DNA of 64,000 nucleotides from Sporosarcina sp. PTS2304 (lineage in GTDB: Bacteria > Bacillota > Bacilli > Bacillales_A > Planococcaceae). The translations under genes and the position numbers were made by a program. Each line of letters begins with the position of its first letter. Position 1 is the stretch's first letter. The stretch is from assembly GCF_003351785.1 (NCBI RefSeq), contig NZ_CP031230.1, forward strand, positions 3,138,501-3,202,500, written 5' to 3'. Below, one piece after another: positions 17,770 through 26,511 of this stretch. Below the pieces are notes generated by a model. It was not told where the DNA came from. It saw nothing but the letters and a program-made list of their open reading frames with translations, and ran no database searches.

Positions 17770-19345
17770 TGCGCGGGAGATTTGCGGGAACGTTGCGTCT
17801 CTCGCGGTTTATCGTCCGGCAAGATCGATTGCGCTATGTATGGTGGTTGTTTGGAATTGTGGCGCTGACGTTACTTGTACCGCCAGCGCTGAATACTTTA
17901 TATCCGACCCAAACAGATCGCGATATGATGGCGGCTACGATGGAAAACCCTGTCATGACGGCGATGGTCGGTCCAGCTGATTTAACACATTATACGCTAG
18001 GTGTAATGGTGTCGCATCAGATGTTATTGATGACTGGGATTGCGGTCGCGATTATGAATATTTTATTGATGGTGCGTCATACGCGTGCAATGGAGGAAGA
18101 TGGTCAGGTGGAATTACTGAGTTCTTTATCCATTTCGCGACACTCGCAATTGATGGCTTCGATACTAGTGCTGGTGGTCATGAATGTTGTTCTTTCTGTG
18201 CTAATCGGTGTCGGTTTGTTTAGTCTTTCATTGGAAAGTATGGATGTATGGGGATCCTTCATGTATGGTGCGGGACTTGGTGCGATTGGGTTGTTTTTTG
18301 CAGGTGTGACGGCGGTTTGTGCGCAACTTGTGGAAAGTTCAAGGGCCGCGGTTGGTTTGTCGTTTGCGGTGATGATTAGTAGTTATTTACTGCGAGCGCG
18401 GGTACAGAAATCATTCCACCGTTTGGCTGGTTGGCACAGGTTCAGCCGTTTAGTGAAAATGATTTGTTGTATGTAACGCTATTACTTGTTGGAGGTCTAC
18501 TGTTATTCGTTCTAGCAATCGCTCTCCATGCGAAACGAGATCTAGGCTCGGGTTTGTTACCATCGAGAAGTGGCCGTGCACATGCCACTAGATTTTTACA
18601 ATCACCACTTGGACTCGCTTGGCGTTTAGAGAGAACAGCTTTTATCTCGTGGGCGATCGGTATGTTGGTGCTTGGATTATCCTATGGTTCCGTTCTCGGC
18701 GACTTGGATAAGTTCTTCCGAAGCAATGAACTATTTGCTTCGATGATTGTGGCGGATGAACATAGTTCACTTGCTACACAGTTTTTACCGATGTTGATGG
18801 CGGTATTGGCTTTTATCGGAACTATTCCTGCTCTGTTAGCCATCCATAAACTAGCAGGAGAAGAACGCAAGTCGAGAGTAGATCCGTTACTTGGTCGTGC
18901 GGTTTCGCGTGTGAAATTACTAGGTGCTTATGTGGTGTTGGCCTTGTTCAATGGATTTGTCATGCTGAGTTTTGCAGGTTTCAGTCTGTGGACAGCTGGT
19001 ACAGTTTCTATGGAAGAGCCATTCGCGTTTGGAACTGTGTGGCAAGCTGGGATTGTTCATTTTCCTGCGGTAGTAGTAATGATCGCAATTAGTACGTGCG
19101 TAATTGGTTTGGCACAAAAAATGGTGGGCTTTGTCTGGCTCTATCTATTCTATGGTTTTTTAACGTTGTACTTGGGCGGTTTATTTCAGTTTCCGCAGTG
19201 GATGGAAAAACTTTCGCCATTTGGCTATGTGTCGAAACTTCCCATTGAGGAAATGGATTGGCTAGCTGCTGTTGGGTTGCTTGTAGTCGCTTTTGGTTTA
19301 TTCATTTTTGGCATGATTAAATATAAGAGTCGAGATATTTCGTGA
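17766..19345 (+). pseudogene. ABC transporter permease (tetronasin-resistance type) split by a frameshift
   Basis: Two open frames together encode one polytopic permease of about 525 residues. The first runs to 18476 and ends with an unrelated tail after about residue 211; the second covers the rest to 19345. Near 18395-18400 the sequence CGAGCGCGGGTACA would read LRAGTEIIPPFGWLAQVQPF if one CG were removed, joining both halves cleanly. The likely cause is a 2-bp slippage duplication in GCGC, or a sequencing error. The gene is coupled to the ATPase at 16870 by a 4-nt overlap. Confidence 0.88.
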
Positions 19346-19447
19346 CGGTGTTTTCGTTGTGTCTGTAAAAAATGTGTTAAATTTTGACTAACTTCGCACA
19401 AATGGTTGATCAGCTGGATTAATTGGAAAAAAATATGAGATAAAAAT

Positions 19448-19475
19448 TTGTGAAAATAATATTAAATGCTATTAT
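19448..19475 (+). promoter_or_regulatory. Promoter of the acetate transporter gene
   Basis: TTGTGA and TATTAT are 16 nt apart, with TGC before the -10 (extended -10), 36 nt upstream of the start codon. Confidence 0.55.
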
Positions 19476-19510
19476 ATAGAAGGTTTGGTTAGCTTTTTCG
19501 GGAGGATGTC

Positions 19511-20203
19511 ATGAGTAGGAATCAAATGAAAGAGATGAAGGTAGTGACAGCAGACCCATCTGCAGTAGGCTTATTCGGCCTAGCGATGGTTACTCTTGTA
19601 GCTTCTTCACAAAAGTTAGGATTGACTACGGAGGTCTCATTTGTTATTCCGTGGGCTATTTTTTTAGGAGGATTTGCGCAACTGTTCGCTTGCGTCAATG
19701 ACTCAAAACGCAATAATACATTCGGCACGACGGCATTTGGAGCATACGGTTTATTCTGGCTGGCGGTCGGTGCGTCTTGGCTGCTACAAAGAGGTGTCTT
19801 TGGGGAGACATTGGCTGCTGGGGTGGATCCACATCAGTTAGGTTTGGCTTTTGTCGGGTATTTGATCTTTACAATTTTTATGACGATCGGAGCTATGGAG
19901 ACGACAAAAGTATTATTTTCGATTTTCTTTTTTATCAATTTTCTTTTTATCGGCTTGGCGCTCGACAGCTTTGGGTTACTCGGGGCATTCCCTCATCAAT
20001 TGGCGGCGTACTCTGAATTGATCATTTCTTTACTATCATTTTACGGTGCTGGAGCGGCTGTGTTAAATGAACATTTTGAAAGAGAGTTTCTTCCTGTTGG
20101 CAAGCCATTTGGTATTTTCAAAAAGTCAGAGGAGTCTGCAATTACACCAACGCAACGTGCAAGTGTAGGCGGGGATTTAAAGGTGAAGAATACATTTAGC
20201 TAA
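19511..20203 (+). CDS. satP: GPR1/FUN34/YaaH-family acetate (succinate) transporter
   Basis: This 230-residue protein has six predicted helices. The family motif near the first helix, usually NPAPLGL, reads DPSAVGLFG here, and the central GGFAQLFACVNDSKRNNTFGTTAFGAYG region is typical. Family members (E. coli SatP, B. subtilis YaaH-type) move acetate and related short acids with protons. GGGAGG is 6 nt upstream of the ATG. It is followed by a terminator and stands alone. Confidence 0.88.
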   Translation: MSRNQMKEMKVVTADPSAVGLFGLAMVTLVASSQKLGLTTEVSFVIPWAIFLGGFAQLFACVNDSKRNNTFGTTAFGAYGLFWLAVGASWLLQRGVFGETLAAGVDPHQLGLAFVGYLIFTIFMTIGAMETTKVLFSIFFFINFLFIGLALDSFGLLGAFPHQLAAYSELIISLLSFYGAGAAVLNEHFEREFLPVGKPFGIFKKSEESAITPTQRASVGGDLKVKNTFS

Positions 20204-20277
20204 CTTTGTATATAAAGACCACAACTTTAGAGAAATTATAGATGTTACTAATTTTTATCATTATAACTAGCCAAACC

Positions 20278-20312
20278 AAGTAGTGCCTGCGGTTGTCGCG
20301 GGTACTTTTTAT
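20278..20312 (+). terminator. Intrinsic terminator
   Basis: AGTA...CCTGCG and CGCGGGTACT form a stem with a 3-nt bulge, followed by five T. Confidence 0.6.
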
Positions 20313-20419
20313 CGTTCACTTGTGGGCATAGGTGAAAAGATGATTACAAACTACTAGTATTATAATGATAGAATGATAATAGGGAATAGAGTTAATTACA
20401 TCAACAGAGGAGGGAACAA

Positions 20420-21664
20420 ATGAAGAAAATCATTCAACTCACGTGGCTCGTAGCTTTAGCTTTTGCTCTGTCAATCGGCGGCATGGGGACAGGTCAAGCG
20501 GCGGTGAAGGAATTCAAAGACGTGTCAAAGAAACATCCGAACTATAACGCCATTCAAGCGATCCAAGAAGCAGGCTACATTACGGGGTATCCCGACGGAA
20601 CGTTTCGACCAAGCCAAAGCATTAGCCGCAAACACGTAGCCAAATTATTGGACAAAGCGCTCAATATGCCGGCCTATACGGGTGGAAAAGTAGTCTACAA
20701 AGATATACCGAAAAACCATCCATACTACTCAGCTATCATGAACTTGACAGAAGCGGGAATTTTCAGCGGGGGGCTCGATGGAAAGTTCAATCCGGAAGCA
20801 GCAATTACCCGTATTCAAATGGCGAAAGTATTGGATTTGGCGTATGACTTCAATATGACAGCGTACGATATGTTCGAAGACGTCTACCGCAATCATTGGG
20901 GCTATGTACACGCGAATGCGCTAGCTTCCAGTGGAGTGGCGAGAGGGGATGCAGGAAAATTTTATCCGAATCGTCCTGTGACGCGCGCACATTATACGGA
21001 GTTTTTACACCGTGCCATTCAAGCGAAAAAAGCAGATCCAAGCCTCGGGAAAGTGACAAAGAACAAGGCCATTGATTTGTCTAATCGGTTGACGAATAAA
21101 ATTGAATACACATTAGTTGAAGGAAAGAGACAGAAAAAGACGTTTGCTCAACTGCGTCCGGAGTTATTGAAATATGCGACGCTAGAGTTTGTGGAAGGCA
21201 ATCTTCAAGAATACTATCCACTTGTCTGTACAGAGTGTGACCAGTTTTTATTCCCATTCCAATTGCGTTCAGAATTTAACTTGCGCTTTAATTTCACCGA
21301 GCCGACACCGAATCGAATAAGTGTAGAAACGGTAGAATTTGGTGACGGCTTGGCACATGGTGGATTTGTGGGTTATTTATTCAAAAAAGTGTCAGGAACT
21401 TGGAAGATGGAAGACTATACGTACGAAATGGTCGGGAAAAAGAATTTCAAGCTGACAGTGGATGAAGCGAAACAAATTATTCGCCATGACTTTTTATCTT
21501 ATAATGACACAGTAGATGTGAAGTATGTTTCTAAAAAACAAGCGACTAAAAAGGATATTGTAACGGAAGAGAAGTATACGTACGACGTCTATACGTTCAC
21601 TGTTACGACGAATGTCGATACGGAAACCGTCCAGTTGGATTCGGATTCAGGCATGTATTATTGA
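20420..21664 (+). CDS. Secreted SLH-domain protein (tandem paralogue 1)
   Basis: This 414-residue protein has a signal peptide (to about residue 28), three SLH repeats (FKDVSKKHPNYNAIQAI, YKDIPKNHPYYSAIMNL, FEDVYRNHWGYVHANAL), and a C-terminal domain of about 200 residues with a CTEC pair near residue 272 and a conserved VDEAKQII stretch. The same architecture and C-terminal domain recur in the gene at 24815. The C-terminal domain is unassigned. GGAGGG precedes the ATG. The IS66 element and array 3 separate the two paralogues. Confidence 0.9.
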   Translation: MKKIIQLTWLVALAFALSIGGMGTGQAAVKEFKDVSKKHPNYNAIQAIQEAGYITGYPDGTFRPSQSISRKHVAKLLDKALNMPAYTGGKVVYKDIPKNHPYYSAIMNLTEAGIFSGGLDGKFNPEAAITRIQMAKVLDLAYDFNMTAYDMFEDVYRNHWGYVHANALASSGVARGDAGKFYPNRPVTRAHYTEFLHRAIQAKKADPSLGKVTKNKAIDLSNRLTNKIEYTLVEGKRQKKTFAQLRPELLKYATLEFVEGNLQEYYPLVCTECDQFLFPFQLRSEFNLRFNFTEPTPNRISVETVEFGDGLAHGGFVGYLFKKVSGTWKMEDYTYEMVGKKNFKLTVDEAKQIIRHDFLSYNDTVDVKYVSKKQATKKDIVTEEKYTYDVYTFTVTTNVDTETVQLDSDSGMYY

Positions 21665-21668
21665 ACAA

Positions 21669-21711
21669 TGAAAGTGGCGAGGGTCGACAATGGCTCTCGT
21701 CACTTTTTTCG
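21669..21711 (+). terminator. Intrinsic terminator
   Basis: AGTGGCGAGGG pairs, with G-U pairs, with CTCTCGTCACT and is followed by six T, directly after the SLH gene and before array 3. Confidence 0.75.
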
Positions 21712-21800
21712 TTCGGCTTCTACTTTACGCAAACCTACAGCGCTGATTGTCCGCTTTACTCCCTGTTCGCAAAATTCATACGAGCGCCACGAGTAAGTCA

Positions 21801-22043
21801 CGCTCATAGAGTCGTTGTATTCGCTCATAGAAAGTGCTTATGCGCTCATAGAGTCGTTGTATTCGCTCATAGAAAGTGCTTATGCGCTCATAGAGTCACT
21901 GTATTCGCTCATAGAAAGTGCTTATGCGCTCATAGAGTCACTGTATTCGCTCATAGAAAGTGCTTATGCGCTCATAGAGTCGTTGTATTCGCTCATAGAA
22001 AGTGCTTATGCGCTCATAGAATCGTTGTATTCGCTCATAGAGT
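21801..22043 (+). repeat. CGCTCATAG tandem array 3 (12 half-units, cut by IS66)
   Basis: CGCTCATAG occurs 12 times from 21801 to 22032, each copy exactly 21 nt apart. The spacers alternate between AGTCGTTGTATT-like and AAAGTGCTTATG. The array lies 3' of an SLH gene and its terminator, core on the coding strand. The IS66 element begins within the spacer of the last unit; its other side continues at 24552 with the duplicated CATAGAGT and a degenerate end of the array. Confidence 0.95.
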
Positions 22044-22126
22044 GTAAGCGTCAAAAGAAGGACACATTCCTCTCTTCCTCTTTTAATGAGAAACTATGAC
22101 TAGCTTATTGGAAAGGAAGTAGAGAA

Positions 22127-22474
22127 ATGAATGAACCAACCCTTCAGCCCTTGGCTGAGCACAGTAAAACCGATTTGGAATGGACAGAAATCATCGAAGA
22201 GTGGCGACGAAGTGGAGAAAATATGGCCGAGTGGGTCAGAAGACAAAGCGATTTCTCCTATGATCAATTCGCAAAAGCACGGAGGCGGCTCTCTCCGGAG
22301 GATACACGCAAAGGAGAATTTTTGGAATCCAAAACCACTTGGTCATCTGTTGCGGTCGCCCTTCCTTCTTCCACAGTAGATCTTCATTATCGGGACTACA
22401 AATTAGTGATCAGCAGCGGCTTCGACCGCGAACTGGTACAAGAGTTACTGGAGGTGTTGGCTGATGCGAATTAA
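22127..22474 (+). CDS. tnpA: IS66 accessory protein TnpA
   Basis: This 115-residue protein of the IS66 first-frame family has a helix-turn-helix-like N-terminal half (WTEIIEEWRRSGENMAEWVR) and the conserved end VISSGFDRELVQELLEVL. In IS66 elements it is needed for transposition alongside TnpB and TnpC. GGAAAGGAAG precedes the ATG. It overlaps tnpB by 11 nt. Confidence 0.9.
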   Translation: MNEPTLQPLAEHSKTDLEWTEIIEEWRRSGENMAEWVRRQSDFSYDQFAKARRRLSPEDTRKGEFLESKTTWSSVAVALPSSTVDLHYRDYKLVISSGFDRELVQELLEVLADAN

Positions 22475-22823
22475 TCTGGAAGGTATTCAGGGGATTTATC
22501 TGGCACATGGCGCAACGGATATGCGGCTGTCCATTGATGGTCTGTCTGCGAAGGTGCAGGAAACCTTTCAGGCAAATCCGTGTTCCTCCAATTTATTTAT
22601 CTTTTGTAACCGGGATCGCGACCGTTTAAAAATCCTGCACTGGGACTACAATGGCTTCTGGTTGTACTACCGGCGACTGGAAACTGGCCGCTTTCACTGG
22701 CCTGACGGCCAAGAAGAAGAAACCACGTCTATCAGCCCGCGCCAGCTTCAATGGATGCTCGATGGATTGACTATTGAAGAAGGAAAAGTCTTCCCCCGTA
22801 TACTGGGAAACAAAATCGTATAA
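22464..22823 (+). CDS. tnpB: IS66 accessory protein TnpB
   Basis: This 119-residue protein of the IS66 Orf2 family has IYLAHGATDMRLSIDGL near residue 11, LFIFCNRDRDRLKILHWD and FHWPD, all signature stretches. Its start lies inside the tnpA 3' end, so translation is coupled. The biochemical role within the transposition complex is not settled. Confidence 0.94.
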   Translation: MRINLEGIQGIYLAHGATDMRLSIDGLSAKVQETFQANPCSSNLFIFCNRDRDRLKILHWDYNGFWLYYRRLETGRFHWPDGQEEETTSISPRQLQWMLDGLTIEEGKVFPRILGNKIV

Positions 22824-22865
22824 ATCACAAAGTTTTTTTAAAAAGCAGAAGGACTTTGTCAGCTT

Positions 22866-24479
22866 TTGGCGAATTTTACTTTTATGAAAACTAATCAGAA
22901 GATCTCATCCCATACAACTGAACAGAATGACCGTGTAACTGTGTTGGAACAAGAAGTCGCGAGATTGTCCGCTTTGGTGTCTTGGTACGAGGAGCAGTTT
23001 CGTTTGAAAAAAAGTAAGGAATTTGGACGCTCCAGCGAAAAGGCACCGAAAGGCCAGATGGAGATGGAATTGTTTAATGAAGCAGAAGCACTGCTAGATG
23101 CTTCTGCTGAACCATCTTCAGAACCTGAAGAGGTGATTTCGGGATCTTCACCTGCGAAAAAAACTCCACGGGAAACACGCACGACTTTCTCTGCCGATCT
23201 GCCGGTGGAGAGTGTGACATACAGCTTGCCCCCAGAGGAGCAGGCTTGTTTAGATTGCGGTCACCCAATGCATGTCATGAAAAAAGAAGTTCGCCGCGAA
23301 CTCGTGGTTATCCCAGCACAAGTGAAAGTCGTCGAACACGAACGGGAAGTCTATGCCTGCAGGCATTGCGATCAAGAAGGCATCCAGACACCGATTGTTC
23401 AGGCACCAATGCCCAATCCGGTATTGCCAAAAAGTATGGCCTCGCCCTCGATCCTGTCATTTTTGATTACTCAAAAATACTTGTTCGGCATGCCGCTCTA
23501 TCGGTTAGAGGAAGTTTTTCGACAGGCAGGCGCGCCGCTTTCAAGGCAGACCCTCTCCAATTGGTTAATGAATGTGTCCGATCGGTGGTTTGAACCGCTC
23601 TATGAGAATATGCGACAGCGTATTTTGTCAGCCGACTACCTTCATGCAGACGAAACCAGTGTGCAGGTCTTGCGTGAAAAAGGACGCAGTCCCTCTACCA
23701 CTTCCTATATGTGGCTGTACCGTACCGGGAAGTTTGATGTCCCTTGCGTGGTGTATGACTACCAGCCTGGTCGGGGATCGGAATACCCGAAACAATTTCT
23801 GGAAGGCTATGCTGGTACGCTTCATGTAGATGGTTATAAGGCTTACGAAAGCCTGCAAAGTGTACGGCTATCAGGCTGTTGGGCACATTTGCGCCGAAAA
23901 TTTGATGAAGCCCTGCGCGCCATTCCGAAAAAATCGAAGAGGCGGCGTACGCTGACAGAGGAAGCAGTCAACCAAATCGGCAAGATTTATGGAGCGGAAT
24001 CAGAAATAAAGGAGCTTACTCCTTCCGAACGGCTTGAGGTACGCAAGAAAAAAATTGAGCCCCTAGTGGAGGCTTTTTTCGCCTGGGTAAAAACTGTCCG
24101 AATAGATGTACTGCCGAAAAGCAAGCTTGGTGAGGCGCTAACATATGCCGTCAATCAGGAAAAGAAATTGAGGCAGCCATTTCTAGATGGTTATCTGGAG
24201 ATAGATAATAACCGTGCCGAACGAAGCATCAAGCCGTTTGTGATCGGCCGAAAGAACTGGCTCTTCTCGGTCACACCTAGAGGCGCAACAGCGAGCGCAA
24301 GAATGTACAGCCTGATCGTAACTGCGAAAGAAAATCAGCTGCATGTCCCTCACTATTTAACGTATCTTCTTGAAAAGCTGCCTAACTTAGATCTGGCAGA
24401 TGACGAACAGTTGGAACAACTGATGCCTTGGTCTTCGACTTTGCCTGAACAGTGTTATCAAGGTAAAGAAGGAATATAA
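22866..24479 (+). CDS. tnpC: IS66 family transposase TnpC
   Basis: This 537-residue transposase has an N-terminal coiled-coil/leucine-rich segment, a zinc-finger-like region (CLDCGHPMHV and CRHCDQEG near residues 125-170), and a DDE catalytic core. Candidate acidic residues are in ADYLHADETSVQV, VDGYKAYESL and the C-terminal DNNRAERSIKPFVIGRKNW segment, which holds the family's E. The TTG start at 22866 is supported only by a distant AAGGA; ATG 22884 is the alternative. No frameshift or premature stop is seen. Confidence 0.95.
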   Translation: MANFTFMKTNQKISSHTTEQNDRVTVLEQEVARLSALVSWYEEQFRLKKSKEFGRSSEKAPKGQMEMELFNEAEALLDASAEPSSEPEEVISGSSPAKKTPRETRTTFSADLPVESVTYSLPPEEQACLDCGHPMHVMKKEVRRELVVIPAQVKVVEHEREVYACRHCDQEGIQTPIVQAPMPNPVLPKSMASPSILSFLITQKYLFGMPLYRLEEVFRQAGAPLSRQTLSNWLMNVSDRWFEPLYENMRQRILSADYLHADETSVQVLREKGRSPSTTSYMWLYRTGKFDVPCVVYDYQPGRGSEYPKQFLEGYAGTLHVDGYKAYESLQSVRLSGCWAHLRRKFDEALRAIPKKSKRRRTLTEEAVNQIGKIYGAESEIKELTPSERLEVRKKKIEPLVEAFFAWVKTVRIDVLPKSKLGEALTYAVNQEKKLRQPFLDGYLEIDNNRAERSIKPFVIGRKNWLFSVTPRGATASARMYSLIVTAKENQLHVPHYLTYLLEKLPNLDLADDEQLEQLMPWSSTLPEQCYQGKEGI

Positions 24480-24814
24480 ATCAACATATATACTTATCTA
24501 GTATAAAGAGAACCACATCTCATTTGAAGGTGTGGTTCTTTTGACGCTTACCATAGAGTCGGTATTCGTAATGAACAAAACTTTATAACAGTATAATATT
24601 TTACAATTAGTGGGAACAATTGAAATAAATTTTAAAAAACATGCATACTTTACGTGGAATGGGGTAAAGAATCTTATCAATACATAACTATATGAAAAAT
24701 AGTCGGAATATTCTGTTATTAATTGTATACGAATAGCATTCTATCTAGTAAAATAGAATGAACAAGTATCGTGCAGCTACCGCCGGCGAAAAAACATGCG
24801 GGGAGGAAAAGGTT

Positions 24815-26062
24815 ATGAAGGGGATCTGTCGAGTTGTTGTAGGTACACTATTGTTCGTGATGCTTTCATTCACCATTTTTACAGGAGTCAATCAAGCGGC
24901 AGTTAAAAGTTTTAAAGATGTACCGACTACGCATTCGAATTACAAAGCGATTCAGTACATGGCGGAAAGAGGATATATCGGTGGATATCCAGATGGGAAT
25001 TTCCGTCCGCAAGAGCTAATCAGCCGTAAACACGTCGCAGCTTTATTGGATAAAGTGCTAAAGTTGCCACAGCCAACGAGTACAAAGGCGAAATTCTATG
25101 ATGTGCCGAAGAACCATCCGTATTATTCTTCTATTATGAAATTATCTGAGGCGGGGATTGTTAGCGGAGGGCCGGATGGAAGGTTTAACCCAGACGCACC
25201 TGTCACTCGTATCCAGATGGCGAAAGTGCTGGACTTAGCGTTTGATTTACACATGACCACGCAAAACGCATTTTATGACGTATATCCTGATCACTGGGGC
25301 TACGTTCATGCCAATGCTCTTTATTCCAGCGGGGTAGCGAAAGGATATCAGGGAGAGTTTTTACCGAATGAATCTGTGACACGCGCGCATTATGCGGAGT
25401 TTTTATACCGTGCGATGTTAGTACGCGATGCACGTCCAGCAGGAAATGCGATGACCAAAGGAAAAGCGTGGGATCTGTCAAATCGAATTCCTTATTTAAT
25501 TGAGCAAACGATGAGAAAAGGACAGACGAACGGTCAGCCATACGCGGACATCAAGATGGAGTTATCTAAATATGCTACGAAAGATGTTGTGGACAATACG
25601 CTAGTCAATTATTATGCAAAAGCGTGTATGGAGTGCTACAACCAAGCGCTTCCCGTGTTGCGTATGGAGCCGCTCGTCCGTTTTAACTTTACACAACCAG
25701 ATGCGAATACGCTCCATGTCAAAACGATTGAGTTCCAAAACGGCATTTCCACTGGCGGTTTCGTAGACTACACGTTTAAAAAGCAAAATAGTCATTGGAA
25801 ATTAGCTTCCTTCACGTATACGCCAGCCGGCACAAAGAACTTCGAGTTTACAGTGGACGAAGCGAAAAAAGTGATTGAGGCGGAATATAAATCTTACAAT
25901 TACAAAGAAGTCGTCATTAAATACGTTACAAAAACGCAACAAATTGAACTAGATCCAGTCACCGACGCTCCTTACACATTCGACCAATACGTCTTCAACG
26001 CAGAGACAGAATACGGTCGATACAAAGTACACTTCAATGCATCCGACGGGCTTATGCAATAA
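24815..26062 (+). CDS. Secreted SLH-domain protein (tandem paralogue 2)
   Basis: This 415-residue protein has a signal peptide and three SLH repeats (FKDVPTTHSNYKAIQYM, FYDVPKNHPYYSSIMKL, FYDVYPDHWGYVHANAL). Its C-terminal domain is homologous along its length to that of the gene at 20420, with CMEC near residue 272 and VDEAKKVI. The ATG at 24815 follows GGGGAGG at a good distance; the frame is open further upstream to 24758 without a ribosome site. The pair probably arose by tandem duplication before array 3 and IS66 separated them. Confidence 0.9.
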   Translation: MKGICRVVVGTLLFVMLSFTIFTGVNQAAVKSFKDVPTTHSNYKAIQYMAERGYIGGYPDGNFRPQELISRKHVAALLDKVLKLPQPTSTKAKFYDVPKNHPYYSSIMKLSEAGIVSGGPDGRFNPDAPVTRIQMAKVLDLAFDLHMTTQNAFYDVYPDHWGYVHANALYSSGVAKGYQGEFLPNESVTRAHYAEFLYRAMLVRDARPAGNAMTKGKAWDLSNRIPYLIEQTMRKGQTNGQPYADIKMELSKYATKDVVDNTLVNYYAKACMECYNQALPVLRMEPLVRFNFTQPDANTLHVKTIEFQNGISTGGFVDYTFKKQNSHWKLASFTYTPAGTKNFEFTVDEAKKVIEAEYKSYNYKEVVIKYVTKTQQIELDPVTDAPYTFDQYVFNAETEYGRYKVHFNASDGLMQ

Positions 26063-26077
26063 AGAATGAGCAACTAG

Positions 26078-26122
26078 CAAGCCACATTCTATGAGCGATC
26101 ATGGAACGTGGCTTGTATTTTT
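26078..26122 (+). terminator. Intrinsic terminator with a lone array core in its loop
   Basis: CAAGCCAC pairs with GTGGCTTG and is followed by TATTTTT. The loop contains CTATGAGCG (26089-26097), the complement of the CGCTCATAG array core, as a single copy. Confidence 0.8.
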
Positions 26123-26236
26123 GGAGGATGTATTCATAAGAATGTTGTTCACGCCTGTTGTCTTGTTCACCCACCTCGGCTATGGTACTCTGTAAGTACT
26201 GAAAAACTGTATGTGCGTGAGGAAGGATGGAACGAT

Positions 26237-26458
26237 ATGAACTTCGAAGAAATTTTGCCGCGTCTGAAAGCGGGAGAAAAAGTGATTCGTGGGAATTGGG
26301 GCGGCGCGGAATTATATGTGAAGCTGGTTCCGGCAGAAACATTGGATGGCGAGACGATGAACCCGTATTTTGTGATCAATGTGCGAGGAGAAGGCTATAC
26401 GATGTTTACTCCAACAGTATGTGATTTATTGGCGGATGATTGGAAAATTGTTGAGTAA
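26237..26458 (+). CDS. DUF2829 / Tad2-like small protein
   Basis: This 73-residue protein begins MNFEEILPRLKAGEKVIRGNW and ends with MFTPTVCDLLADDWKIVE, the typical ends of the DUF2829 family. Phage members of this family (Tad2) bind signalling nucleotides and block Thoeris defence. Here it sits among ordinary chromosomal genes between an SLH gene and an SDR gene, so a phage role is not implied. ATG 26237 is preceded by AGGAAGG; upstream in-frame sequence runs through the preceding terminator and is not coding. Confidence 0.82.
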   Translation: MNFEEILPRLKAGEKVIRGNWGGAELYVKLVPAETLDGETMNPYFVINVRGEGYTMFTPTVCDLLADDWKIVE

Positions 26459-26465
26459 GATGTGG

Positions 26466-26495
26466 AAGTTCATGGGGATCCATGAGCTTTTTTTG
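26466..26495 (+). terminator. Intrinsic terminator
   Basis: AAGTTCATGG and CCATGAGCTT form a stem with one G-U pair and a GGAT loop, followed by seven T. Confidence 0.85.
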
Positions 26496-26511
26496 ATTGG
26501 AGGAGTAGAAA

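Larger units (their letters stand above)
22044..24551 (+). mobile_element. Intact IS66-family insertion sequence (2508 bp)
   Basis: The element carries the three genes typical of IS66 (tnpA, tnpB, tnpC). The ends are inverted repeats, GTAAGCGTCAAAAGAA at 22044 and its complement ending at 24551, with a few more matching bases inside. It is flanked by a perfect 8-bp direct repeat CATAGAGT (22036-22043 and 24552-24559), the usual IS66 target duplication size. The intact ends, duplication and open genes suggest recent insertion. The target was the last unit of repeat array 3. Confidence 0.97.
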
